Assembly (NCBI GenBank): GCA_030824295.1 | Contig: JAVBYA010000110.1 | Location: forward strand, 1-14,537 | Origin: Bacteroidota bacterium | GTDB taxonomy: Bacteria; Bacteroidota; Ignavibacteria; UBA10030; UBA8401 | Reading direction: 5' to 3' | DNA length: 14,537 bases | In this document: positions 5,987 through 12,091 of the stretch, one piece after another | Layout: each line of letters opens with the position of its first letter | How positions within the stretch are numbered: position 1 is the first letter of the stretch | Translations under genes and position numbers: made by a program | Notes under the pieces: generated by a model | Database searches by the model: none | Seen by the model: the letters and a program-made list of their open reading frames with translations, nothing else | What the model was told of the DNA's origin: nothing

Positions 5987-6062
5987 CCGCCGCTGAGTGA
6001 TGCACGAGGAGATTTCCGTTGTGCATCCGGCTAAAGGGAAGTACATTACAGGAAAAATATTT

Positions 6063-6665
6063 ATGCGCATTTACTTCTTGTTCCTTCCGGTCATGATCGC
6101 GGCACTCCTTCTTTCCGGATGTGCTTCTTCTTCCTTCTCCCCCTCTGCCGTTGAGGGACAGATCATCACCGTCCAACAATGGGGCGGCACACCGGCGGTC
6201 GATTCACTCGCCAAAAAGCACACCATCAAATACATCACGCTGCATCACGCCGGCATCCCGTTCCCGAAGGAGAAGGACATCATCCAGTACATGCGCAACC
6301 TGCAGAAGTGGTCCCGCGCGGAGAAGAAGTGGGTCGATGTGCCGTATCACTACGTGATCGATCTGGAAGGGAAGATCTACGAAGGCCGGAACATCGCCTA
6401 CGCCGGCGACACGAACACGGAATACGATCCGACCGGACATGCATTGATCGAAGTGGTGGGGAATTTCGAAGAAGTGGAACCGAACGGTGCGCAGATACAG
6501 GCGGTGATCCGCACGATGGCGATGCTGGCCGCCAAGTACAATGTGCCGGTCGACTCCATCCGCGCGCACCGCGACTACTCCACCAAAACGGTCTGTCCGG
6601 GCAAGAACCTCTACCGCTACATCCAGAACGGCTACTTCAAAGAAATGGTCGGCCGCACACTCTGA
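6063..6665 (+). CDS. N-acetylmuramoyl-L-alanine amidase (Amidase_2/PGRP fold), lipoprotein
   Basis: 200 residues. A lipoprotein signal with lipobox LLSGC places the lipidated Cys at 20, so it is anchored in the cell envelope. The amidase_2 domain covers about 52-190. Its zinc ligands are His61 in YITLHHAG, His169 in IRAHRDY and Cys178 in TVCPGKN; VPYHYVIDLEGKIYEGRN (93-110) is the conserved central strand with the catalytic Tyr. It should cut between muramic acid and the stem peptide. The ATG at 6063 is chosen because it starts the signal peptide and has AGGA about 9 nt upstream; a start at 5997 would place 22 polar residues before it. The gap after ccdA is 76 bp with a 7-bp hairpin (5999-6027), so it is probably a separate unit unrelated to arsenic. 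Confidence 0.93.
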   Translation: MRIYFLFLPVMIAALLLSGCASSSFSPSAVEGQIITVQQWGGTPAVDSLAKKHTIKYITLHHAGIPFPKEKDIIQYMRNLQKWSRAEKKWVDVPYHYVIDLEGKIYEGRNIAYAGDTNTEYDPTGHALIEVVGNFEEVEPNGAQIQAVIRTMAMLAAKYNVPVDSIRAHRDYSTKTVCPGKNLYRYIQNGYFKEMVGRTL

Positions 6666-6674
6666 CCGGGCTTG

Positions 6675-6700
6675 GTACGCCGCATCAACAGCGGCGGTAC
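6675..6700 (+). terminator. Hairpin after the amidase gene, weak terminator candidate
   Basis: GTACGCCGC and GCGGCGGTAC form a 9-bp stem with one bulged G and a 7-nt loop, 10 bp after the amidase stop. The T-rich stretch TTTTCTTC starts only at 6714, too far for a classical intrinsic terminator. Confidence 0.35.
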
Positions 6701-6792
6701 AGTCGATCATCCCTTTTCTTCAATTTACAAATCCCGACACAGGACTCTCCTTTCCAACCGGCGTTTTTGTGCCGTGTTCGCCCCTCTGTTCA

Positions 6793-6808
6793 TGGCACAC
6801 TCTTGGCA
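6793..6808 (+). promoter_or_regulatory. Sigma-54 (-24/-12) promoter candidate
   Basis: TGGCACA (6793-6799), four bases, then TGGCA (6804-6808) matches the sigma-54 consensus TGGCACG-N4-TTGCW with two mismatches. The invariant GG (6794-6795) and GC (6806-6807) are separated by exactly 10 bp. Transcription would start near 6819, giving a leader of about 20 nt that contains the GGAG ribosome-binding site of the ORF at 6839. Confidence 0.5.
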
Positions 6809-6838
6809 TCCTTGTATGCTACACCATTGGAGTATCAT

Positions 6839-7051
6839 ATGAACATGGCATCCGTATCCCTTTCACCGAACGTTGTGCTGCAGCATTTGGCAGAGAACCA
6901 GGCGAAGCATCAAGCCGAGGTGAAGTCCAAGTCCGATAAGATCAATACAGACGCAGCACGCGAAGCGGAAACCGTCACAAAACCGAAGAAAAACGAACAT
7001 TCCACCAAGACCAATCCCCAGCGGCCGCAGCATATCGACGTCCGTATATAG
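6839..7051 (+). CDS. Small hypothetical protein, 70 residues
   Basis: I do not recognise this protein. It has a short, mildly hydrophobic N-terminal part (SVSLSPNVVLQHLAENQ), then a strongly polar, Lys/Glu-rich, probably helical middle (about 18-52) and a basic tail ending PQHIDVRI. It has no signal peptide, membrane span or Cys. Support comes from a GGAG ribosome-binding site 6 nt before the ATG, the sigma-54-like promoter at 6793-6808, and a terminator pair 85 bp downstream. Together these make a complete one-gene unit. The composition suggests a small adaptor or nucleic-acid-associated protein, but no function can be assigned. Confidence 0.6.
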   Translation: MNMASVSLSPNVVLQHLAENQAKHQAEVKSKSDKINTDAAREAETVTKPKKNEHSTKTNPQRPQHIDVRI

Positions 7052-7115
7052 GTGGGCTCCATCTTCATACCCGAACCGTAAAGATTTTTTAATTTTAGAA
7101 TTCGGTTTTATTTCG

Positions 7116-7123
7116 TATCTTAG
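7116..7123 (+). promoter_or_regulatory. Bacteroidota-type -7 box candidate (TATCTTAG)
   Basis: TATCTTAG differs by one base from the Bacteroidetes -7 consensus TAnnTTTG, with T-rich DNA upstream. The same octamer stands before the AraC-type gene at 10926. A transcript starting here would meet the terminators at 7136-7199 almost at once, so it is either a tiny RNA or attenuated leader for typA, or chance. Confidence 0.25.
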
Positions 7124-7135
7124 TGCAGTCAATTG

Positions 7136-7166
7136 AACGTCCCGTACGCAATTCGGGACGTTTTTT
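7136..7166 (+). terminator. Intrinsic terminator 1
   Basis: AACGTCCCG pairs with CGGGACGTT (9 bp, 9-nt loop), and the right arm runs into TTTTTT. It ends the unit of the 70-residue protein or a short leader before typA. Confidence 0.8.
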
Positions 7167-7174
7167 GTTAGTGC

Positions 7175-7199
7175 CGCAGGCTAAAAACCTGCGTTTTTT
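7175..7199 (+). terminator. Intrinsic terminator 2, tandem with the first
   Basis: CGCAGG pairs with CCTGCG around CTAAAAA, followed directly by TTTTTT. It lies 8 bp after the first terminator, so transcription is blocked twice before typA, whose promoter must then lie in about 7200-7255 unless read-through is regulated. Confidence 0.75.
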
Positions 7200-7267
7200 G
7201 TGCAATTCGATGCAGTTTCCCCGTCCCTCCCGACTGGAACGGACGACATTCACCACAAAGGAATCCC

Positions 7268-9115
7268 ATGTTCAAACAGAGCAACATCCGCAATATCGCC
7301 ATCATCGCACACGTCGATCATGGCAAGACGACCCTGGTGGACCAGTTATTGAAGCAGACCGGCACCTTCCGCGAGAACCAGCATATGGAGACCCGCGTGA
7401 TGGACTCCAACGCGCAGGAAAAGGAACGCGGTATCACCATCCTCGCCAAGAACACCTCCGTCTTCTACACCGACAAGACCACGAAAGAGAAATATAAGAT
7501 CAACATCGTCGACACCCCGGGTCACTCGGACTTTGCCGGCGAAGTAGAACGCACACTGAAAATGGTGGACGGCGTGCTGCTGTTGGTGGACGCTTCCGAA
7601 GGACCGCTCCCCGGCACCAAGTTCGTACTGAAGAAATCGCTCGATCTGAACCTGCAGCCGATCGTCGTCATCAACAAGATCGACCGTAAAGATGCCCGCG
7701 CCCATGAAGTGCTGGACGAAGTGTTCGAACTGTTCCTGTCGCTCGGCGCGACCGATCAGCAGCTCGATTTCCCGACGATCTATGCGATCTCAAAACAGGG
7801 AATTGCACAGCTGGAGCTGGAAGACAAAGGAACATCGCTTGAACCGTTGTTCGATGCGATCGTTTCCAAGATCCCCCCGCCGACCGGCGACATCAATGCT
7901 CCGTTCCAGATGCTCGTCACGACGATCGATTACAACGATTATCTCGGCCGTCTCGGTATCGGAAAGGTGCACCGCGGCGCGATCCATATCAAGAATCAAA
8001 TGAAGATCATCCACCGGAACGGCGACATCGAGGATGCTCGCGTGGCAAAGATGTACACGTTCGAAGGATTGAAACGGATAGAGATCGAAGAATCCAGCGT
8101 CGGCGACATCATTGCGATCTCCGGTATGGAAGATGTGGATATCGGTGAGACCATCGTGGACGCGGCCGATCCGACACCGCTGCCGTTCGTGGCGATCGAA
8201 GAGCCGACGCTGACGATGAATTTCGTGGTGAACAATTCGCCGTTCGCAGGTCTTGATGGTAAATATGTCACCACGCGGAATCTTCAGGAACGTCTGATGA
8301 AAGAGCTCCGCTCGAACGTCAGTCTGCAGGTGGAACTGACCGATACACCGGATGTCTTCAAAGTGAGCGGCCGCGGAGAACTGCACCTTGGCGTGCTGAT
8401 CGAGAACATGCGCCGCGAAGGATTCGAACTTCAGGTCTCGCGTCCGCAGGTGATCTTCAAACGGATCGATGATGTTCTCTGTGAACCGATCGAACATGTG
8501 ATCATCGATGTGCCGGATGAATTCACCGGTACCGTTATCGAGAATCTGGGCAAGCGGAAGGGCGAGATGAAGAACATGATCTCCTCCAACGGTAATACCC
8601 GCCTTGAATTCTTCGTTCCGGCGCGCGGATTGATCGGGTTCCGGAACGAATTTATGACGCAGACAAAAGGAACCGGCATCCTGCATCATAATTTCCAGGG
8701 ATACGAACCGTACAAAGGTGAACTGGTGCACCGCACGCGCGGCGCTCTGGTCGCAATGGAAACCGGCGAATCGGTCGCGTACGGAATGTTCAAACTGCAG
8801 GACCGCTCGACATTCTTCATCGAACCGCAGACAAAGGTCTACTCCGGAATGATCGTCGGGGAGAACTCCCGCGAAGGAGATATGACGGTGAATGTCTGTA
8901 AAGCGAAAGCGTTAACGAACATGCGCGCCTCCGGTACCGATGAATCGGTCCGGTTGGAACCGGCATTGATCATGACGCTGGAACAGGCGATCGAATGGAT
9001 CGGTGATGACGAGTATGTGGAAGTGACACCGAACCACATCCGTCTTCGCAAGAAGTATCTCGATCATAACGAACGGAACCGTATGTCCAAGAAGAAGAAT
9101 ACGGTGGACGAATAA
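7268..9115 (+). CDS. typA: Ribosome-associated GTPase TypA/BipA
   Basis: 615-residue translational GTPase of the EF-G/LepA group; it binds the 70S ribosome and supports ribosome assembly and stress or low-temperature growth. The G motifs are in order: AHVDHGKTT (14-22), ERGIT (53-57), DTPGH (82-86), NKID (136-139). Domain II, the EF-G-like domains III and V, and the BipA-specific C-terminal domain follow, with signatures ARGLIGFRNEF, VYSGMIVGENSREGDM, CKAKALTNMRASG and EVTPNHIRLRKKYL. The length is normal. AAAGGA lies 6 nt before the ATG. It stands alone between a terminator pair upstream and a bidirectional terminator downstream. Confidence 0.97.
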   Translation: MFKQSNIRNIAIIAHVDHGKTTLVDQLLKQTGTFRENQHMETRVMDSNAQEKERGITILAKNTSVFYTDKTTKEKYKINIVDTPGHSDFAGEVERTLKMVDGVLLLVDASEGPLPGTKFVLKKSLDLNLQPIVVINKIDRKDARAHEVLDEVFELFLSLGATDQQLDFPTIYAISKQGIAQLELEDKGTSLEPLFDAIVSKIPPPTGDINAPFQMLVTTIDYNDYLGRLGIGKVHRGAIHIKNQMKIIHRNGDIEDARVAKMYTFEGLKRIEIEESSVGDIIAISGMEDVDIGETIVDAADPTPLPFVAIEEPTLTMNFVVNNSPFAGLDGKYVTTRNLQERLMKELRSNVSLQVELTDTPDVFKVSGRGELHLGVLIENMRREGFELQVSRPQVIFKRIDDVLCEPIEHVIIDVPDEFTGTVIENLGKRKGEMKNMISSNGNTRLEFFVPARGLIGFRNEFMTQTKGTGILHHNFQGYEPYKGELVHRTRGALVAMETGESVAYGMFKLQDRSTFFIEPQTKVYSGMIVGENSREGDMTVNVCKAKALTNMRASGTDESVRLEPALIMTLEQAIEWIGDDEYVEVTPNHIRLRKKYLDHNERNRMSKKKNTVDE

Positions 9116-9127
9116 CAAGAGCGGACC

Positions 9128-9143
9128 CACAGAGCTCACAGAG
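9128..9143. repeat. Two CACAGAG words in the typA 3' spacer
   Basis: CACAGAG occurs at 9128-9134 and 9137-9143 with 9-bp period; on the minus strand it reads CTCTGTG. I recall similar CTCTGTG/CTTTGCG word repeats in spacers of many bacterial genomes. Compare the TTTGCGC/TTTGCGT pair at 14253-14270. Confidence 0.4.
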
Positions 9144-9147
9144 ATAC

Positions 9148-9181
9148 AACAAAAAACCCTGCGAAAGCAGGGTTTTTTGTT
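9148..9181. terminator. Bidirectional intrinsic terminator between typA and the minus-strand genes
   Basis: AACAAAAAACCCTGC (9148-9162) and its exact complement (9167-9181) flank a GAAA tetraloop, giving a 15-bp stem with a T-run on both strands. It ends typA on + and the NTF2-like gene on the minus strand, a convergent pair. Confidence 0.93.
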
Positions 9182-9199
9182 ACTGTCGTGACGCCATGA

Positions 9200-9574
9200 C
9201 TATTTCTTCCCTAAATAGTCATCCGGTACCGGCAACCCCTGCTGCCGGAAGAAGCTGAGCTGATCGAAATATCCCCGCTGGAAGACGATCCGGTCATTCT
9301 GCACATGGAAGAACCCGCAGCCGCGCAATCCCAGCGGATCACGCCACTCCAGGATCGCCCACTCCCCCGCTTCATGGATCATCTCAGGGATGCAGACCAT
9401 CGTCGCCCGCCCGAACTCGGTCGTGAACATGGTGCGGATGGCATCACGTCCTTTGAGCGGGTCCATCACCACCTGATGATTCACCGCATCCTCTGCATAG
9501 AGTCCGATCAAACCATCCACATCCGCTGCATTGAACCGGTCCACCCATTGCTTGACGATCTCTTTCGGGGTCAT
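9200..9574 (-). CDS. NTF2/SnoaL-like protein
   Basis: 124 residues with the cone-shaped alpha+beta fold of the NTF2/SnoaL-like superfamily. The opening KEIVKQWVDRFNAADVDGLIGLYAEDAVNHQ is the standard first part, then GRDAIRTMFTTEFG, and late strands GCGFFHVQNDRIVFQRGYFDQLSFFRQQGLP, which are typical of the polyketide-cyclase-like branch. Members include isomerases, cyclases and many proteins with no known substrate, so no reaction is assigned. It has no signal peptide. An AAAGGAG ribosome-binding site lies 6 nt before the ATG. It is the last of three minus-strand genes and ends at the bidirectional terminator. Confidence 0.88.
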   Translation of the reverse strand: MTPKEIVKQWVDRFNAADVDGLIGLYAEDAVNHQVVMDPLKGRDAIRTMFTTEFGRATMVCIPEMIHEAGEWAILEWRDPLGLRGCGFFHVQNDRIVFQRGYFDQLSFFRQQGLPVPDDYLGKK

Positions 9575-9592
9575 CGTTGCTCCTTTCTAGTA

Positions 9593-9622
9593 GTCATGCC
9601 ATGACGTAAGTGATGCCATCAC
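9593..9622. repeat. 30-bp junction repeat, copy 1
   Basis: Two 13-bp palindrome-like halves, GTCATGCCATGAC (9593-9605) and GTGATGCCATCAC (9610-9622), are separated by GTAA. Each half is a 6-bp inverted repeat around one C. The element lies between the acetyltransferase stop and the ribosome-binding site of the NTF2-like gene. It matches copy 2 at 10085-10114 in 27 of 30 positions. A single related half, GTGACGCCATGAC, is at 9188-9200, right at the end of the NTF2-like gene. Confidence 0.8.
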
Positions 9623-10089
9623 TATCCAAGGTCCTTTTCCATCAGGAAATTTGTCAACGCAATTCCTTTCCGGACAACCGATTGTTCCTGCACTATCCGG
9701 AACCCGCGCCGCGCAAAGAACGGACGCGCGGTGATACTCGCTTCGGTGTGGAGCTTCTTTATTCCTAACTCGTGCGCCCGCTGTTCGATCGCGCGCAGAA
9801 GCATCGACCCGACCCCGCTGCCGATGCGGTCGTGTGCTATATAGAAACAATCGATATGTCCGTTCATATCCAGCTGTCCGAATCCGGCAACACCCTGCTC
9901 ATCCTCCGCAACAAACGTCATACACCGCGCAAATCTCTCTTTCCATGCGACGTGATCGGCTTCCTTCGGTGCCCAGACGGCGATCTGCTCCGGCGTGTAG
10001 TCGCGGATGTTGATGCGGCGGACCGTTTCCGTGAATAGGGCGATGAGATCTGCTGCGTCGTTGTCTATATAGGGACGAATAATGGTCAT
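9622..10089 (-). CDS. GNAT-family N-acetyltransferase
   Basis: 155 residues with the GNAT fold, transferring acetyl from acetyl-CoA to an amine. The acetyl-CoA pyrophosphate loop is RIGSGVGSMLLRAIE (88-102), after the strand GHIDCFYIAHD. The late motif FFARRGFRIVQEQSVVRKGI is typical of the YafP/ElaA-like small GNATs. The substrate cannot be read from sequence. The ATG lies 8 bp after the stop of the upstream HAD gene and has no clear ribosome-binding site, so translation is probably coupled. The start codon lies inside copy 2 of the 30-bp junction repeat, and the stop touches copy 1. Confidence 0.92.
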   Translation of the reverse strand: MTIIRPYIDNDAADLIALFTETVRRINIRDYTPEQIAVWAPKEADHVAWKERFARCMTFVAEDEQGVAGFGQLDMNGHIDCFYIAHDRIGSGVGSMLLRAIEQRAHELGIKKLHTEASITARPFFARRGFRIVQEQSVVRKGIALTNFLMEKDLG

Positions 10090-10114
10090 GCCATGAATTA
10101 AGTCATGCCATCAC
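10085..10114. repeat. 30-bp junction repeat, copy 2
   Basis: The halves GTCATGCCATGAA (10085-10097) and GTCATGCCATCAC (10102-10114) are separated by TTAA, the same 13+4+13 layout as copy 1. This copy is partly coding: on the minus strand it encodes the last HAD residues (SDGMT), the TAA stop and the first bases of the acetyltransferase. Confidence 0.8.
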
Positions 10115-10787
10115 TGAGTTCAGCGATGCTCTTGATCTGATAGGTTGGCGCATCCGGCAGCGTGTTCGGCAGTCCGCGGGGATTCACCCAGCATGTATCG
10201 ATGCCGTACCGCATGCCGCCGAGGATGTCGGAGGAGAGCGAATCGCCGATCATCAGCACGCGGGAGCGGTCCATGCGCCCCGCTGCGGCGAAGGCCGCAT
10301 CGAACATCCGCGCGTCCGGTTTGCTGGCGCCGACCTCCTCGCTGATGATGATGTCGCGGATGTACGGACGCACCGCCGAGCGCTCGATGCGGGACCGCTG
10401 CACGTCGGCGATGCCGTTGGTGACGATGATGATGGGGATGCGGGCGCTGACCGTGCGGCAGAATTCCTCCGCACCCTCCAGCAGGAACGTACCTGTGCTC
10501 AAATAGCTGATGAAGCGCTCGCCGAAGTCGTCCGGGGAATGTCCGAGACCGAGCGCGTCGAACAATCGCCGGAACCGCTCAGCACGGAGCCGCCGCGTAT
10601 CCATCGTTCCGAGCTCGACCTCCTTCCAGATGGCGCCGTTGATGCGGTGATACTCGGCGCGCAGCACCTCCTCCGGCACATCGCCGGAAAGTTCCTGCAC
10701 GAGCCGGTCCATCGCTGTCCGCTCGGTCATCGCAAAATCGAAGATCGTCTCGTCCGCATCTGCAAGGATCAATTCATATTTTCCCAT
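10098..10787 (-). CDS. yjjG: HAD-family nucleotidase, YjjG type
   Basis: 229 residues. HAD motifs: I DADETIFDF (Asp10 nucleophile, Asp12), II VTNG (Thr123), III Lys156 in EEVGASKPDARMFD, IV GDSLSSDILGG (Asp182, Asp187). The DADET form of motif I, the ISEEVG-SKP stretch and DRSRVLM-GD-SDILGG closely follow E. coli YjjG, a cytosolic nucleoside 5'-monophosphatase that removes noncanonical pyrimidine nucleotides. The C-cap helical insert is present (about 20-95). The last codons lie within a copy of the junction repeat. It is first of the three minus-strand genes. Its ATG stands 5 nt after a TATATT box, so the message may be leaderless. Confidence 0.93.
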   Translation of the reverse strand: MGKYELILADADETIFDFAMTERTAMDRLVQELSGDVPEEVLRAEYHRINGAIWKEVELGTMDTRRLRAERFRRLFDALGLGHSPDDFGERFISYLSTGTFLLEGAEEFCRTVSARIPIIIVTNGIADVQRSRIERSAVRPYIRDIIISEEVGASKPDARMFDAAFAAAGRMDRSRVLMIGDSLSSDILGGMRYGIDTCWVNPRGLPNTLPDAPTYQIKSIAELSDGMT

Positions 10788-10792
10788 ACCGG

Positions 10793-10798
10793 AATATA
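10793..10798 (-). promoter_or_regulatory. -10 box TATATT close to the HAD start codon
   Basis: On the minus strand TTGCAA, 15 bp, then TATATT and 5 bp lead straight to the ATG at 10787. With normal spacing the transcript would begin at or next to the start codon. Confidence 0.4.
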
Positions 10799-10842
10799 CG
10801 AATTTTCTTTTGTTTGCAATGTTGATGCTATTGTTCTCTTGA

Positions 10843-10911
10843 TAATCTTGTAATCTTGATAATTTTGAAAATTGATTCTGCTTTTTTGATCATTGTTCAT
10901 TGTTAATTGTT
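10843..10911. repeat. AT-rich word repeat with heptamer register in the divergent spacer
   Basis: CATTGTT, CATTGTT and AATTGTT run in register at 10891-10911. Upstream are variants of TTGATAAT/TCTTGTAAT without exact period. The tract lies between the divergent HAD and AraC-type genes, just before the AraC-side promoter. Confidence 0.6.
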
Positions 10912-10925
10912 ACCAGATATCTCCT

Positions 10926-10933
10926 TATCTTAG
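10926..10933 (+). promoter_or_regulatory. -7/-10 box TATCTTAG next to the AraC-type start codon
   Basis: TATCTTAG (one mismatch to TAnnTTTG of Bacteroidota promoters) ends 3 bp before the ATG at 10937, and its TATCTT core ends 5 bp before it. There is no room for a ribosome-binding site between a normal start point and the ATG, which suggests a leaderless or nearly leaderless message. Confidence 0.4.
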
Positions 10934-10936
10934 ACC

Positions 10937-12091
10937 ATGCAACTGAATCTCGCCGGCATACTGCTCATTGTCGCGGCCGCTCAGGGACTCCTCCTGGCGC
11001 TGCTCATCTTTCAGAAGCACCGCGCGCTCTTCGCCAACCGCTATCTCGCCCTGCTGATGCTCAGCTACACCTTCGTGCTGGTCCATCTGGTGCTGCAGGA
11101 CACCGGACTCTACGCCTCCGCGCCGCTCCTCTTTCTGATCAGCGGACTCTCCATCGCATCGATGCCGCTGCATTATCTTTACACGCGGCATCTCATCCGC
11201 CGCTCGGAGCGGTTCGAACCGAAAGAACTTGCGCACTTCCTGCTGTTCGGACTTTATGAGATCCTTTTGCTTATCAGCATCGTCAACGGAACACTCGATC
11301 TTACCCGCGCCGGTGAAGTGAATGCAACGGAGACGCCGCTCATTCTCCGTCTGTACAATCTTGCGGTGATCGGTCTGGGACTCTATTACTTGGGCACCAG
11401 TCTCCGCCTGATCAACCGCTATGAACGCCGGGTGAAGGATGTCGTCTCCGCACTGGAACCGGTGCAGCTCACCTGGCTCCGCAACATCACCCTGACCGGT
11501 ATCGCCGCCGTCTCGCTCTTCACGCTGGAAGAACTCCTGCTGATCGCCGGACTTAATTTTTCCAACTTCCTCCTCTCTTCCGTCTGCTTCGGACTCTATG
11601 TGTACGGGATGGGATATCTCGGACTGCTGAAATCAGAGATCTTCGCCGACCGCGCAGTGGAGAAGAGCATCATCATTGCGGAAGCAATGGAGAGCGAGCA
11701 GACATCAGCAAAGTACGAACGCTCCGGACTCACCGACGCGGCGGCGGAACAGCATCTCCGCGCACTGCTTGCCGCCATGGAACAGGAACATCTCTATCGG
11801 AACAGCGCACTTACACTCACCGAGCTGGCGGACCATCTTGCGGTCTCGCCGCACAATCTCTCCGAAGTGATCAACACCCGGCTCGGGAAGAACTTCTACG
11901 ACCTGGTGAACGGCTACCGGTTGGAGGAAGTGAAGCGGGACCTGACCGATCCTGCCAAACAGCACCTGAAGATACTCTCCCTTGCGCTCGATGCGGGATT
12001 CAATTCCAAAGCAACATTCAATACGCTGTTCAAGGAACGGACCGGCATGACGCCGTCCGAATTCCGGACCACATCAGTACCGAAGGGATGA
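10937..12091 (+). CDS. Membrane-anchored AraC-family transcriptional regulator
   Basis: 384 residues. The first 235 hold about seven hydrophobic spans (for example LAGILLIVAAAQGLLLALLIF, 5-25), with a basic/polar linker after about 240. The C-terminal AraC DNA-binding domain covers about 285-380, with two helix-turn-helix units: LTLTELADHLAVSPHNLSEVIN and LKILSLALDAGFNSKATFNTLF, ending in the family phrase KERTGMTPSEFR. Integral-membrane AraC proteins of this design are common in Bacteroidota; they probably sense an envelope or external signal while bound to the membrane. The stop overlaps the start of the GH5 gene (ATGA), so the regulator and enzyme are co-translated and may be part of one polysaccharide response. 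The ligand is unknown. Confidence 0.93.
   Translation: MQLNLAGILLIVAAAQGLLLALLIFQKHRALFANRYLALLMLSYTFVLVHLVLQDTGLYASAPLLFLISGLSIASMPLHYLYTRHLIRRSERFEPKELAHFLLFGLYEILLLISIVNGTLDLTRAGEVNATETPLILRLYNLAVIGLGLYYLGTSLRLINRYERRVKDVVSALEPVQLTWLRNITLTGIAAVSLFTLEELLLIAGLNFSNFLLSSVCFGLYVYGMGYLGLLKSEIFADRAVEKSIIIAEAMESEQTSAKYERSGLTDAAAEQHLRALLAAMEQEHLYRNSALTLTELADHLAVSPHNLSEVINTRLGKNFYDLVNGYRLEEVKRDLTDPAKQHLKILSLALDAGFNSKATFNTLFKERTGMTPSEFRTTSVPKG

Noticed and set aside
5999..6027. Terminator after ccdA (GATGCAC/GTGCATC hairpin)
   Set aside because: The stem has only 7 bp, the loop 15 nt, and no T-run follows, so transcription may continue to the amidase gene.
9179..10114. Integron gene-cassette array (GNAT and NTF2-like proteins are common cassette contents)
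   Set aside because: The junction repeats lack the GTTRRRY/RYYYAAC core sites and the length of attC sites, and no integrase is visible.
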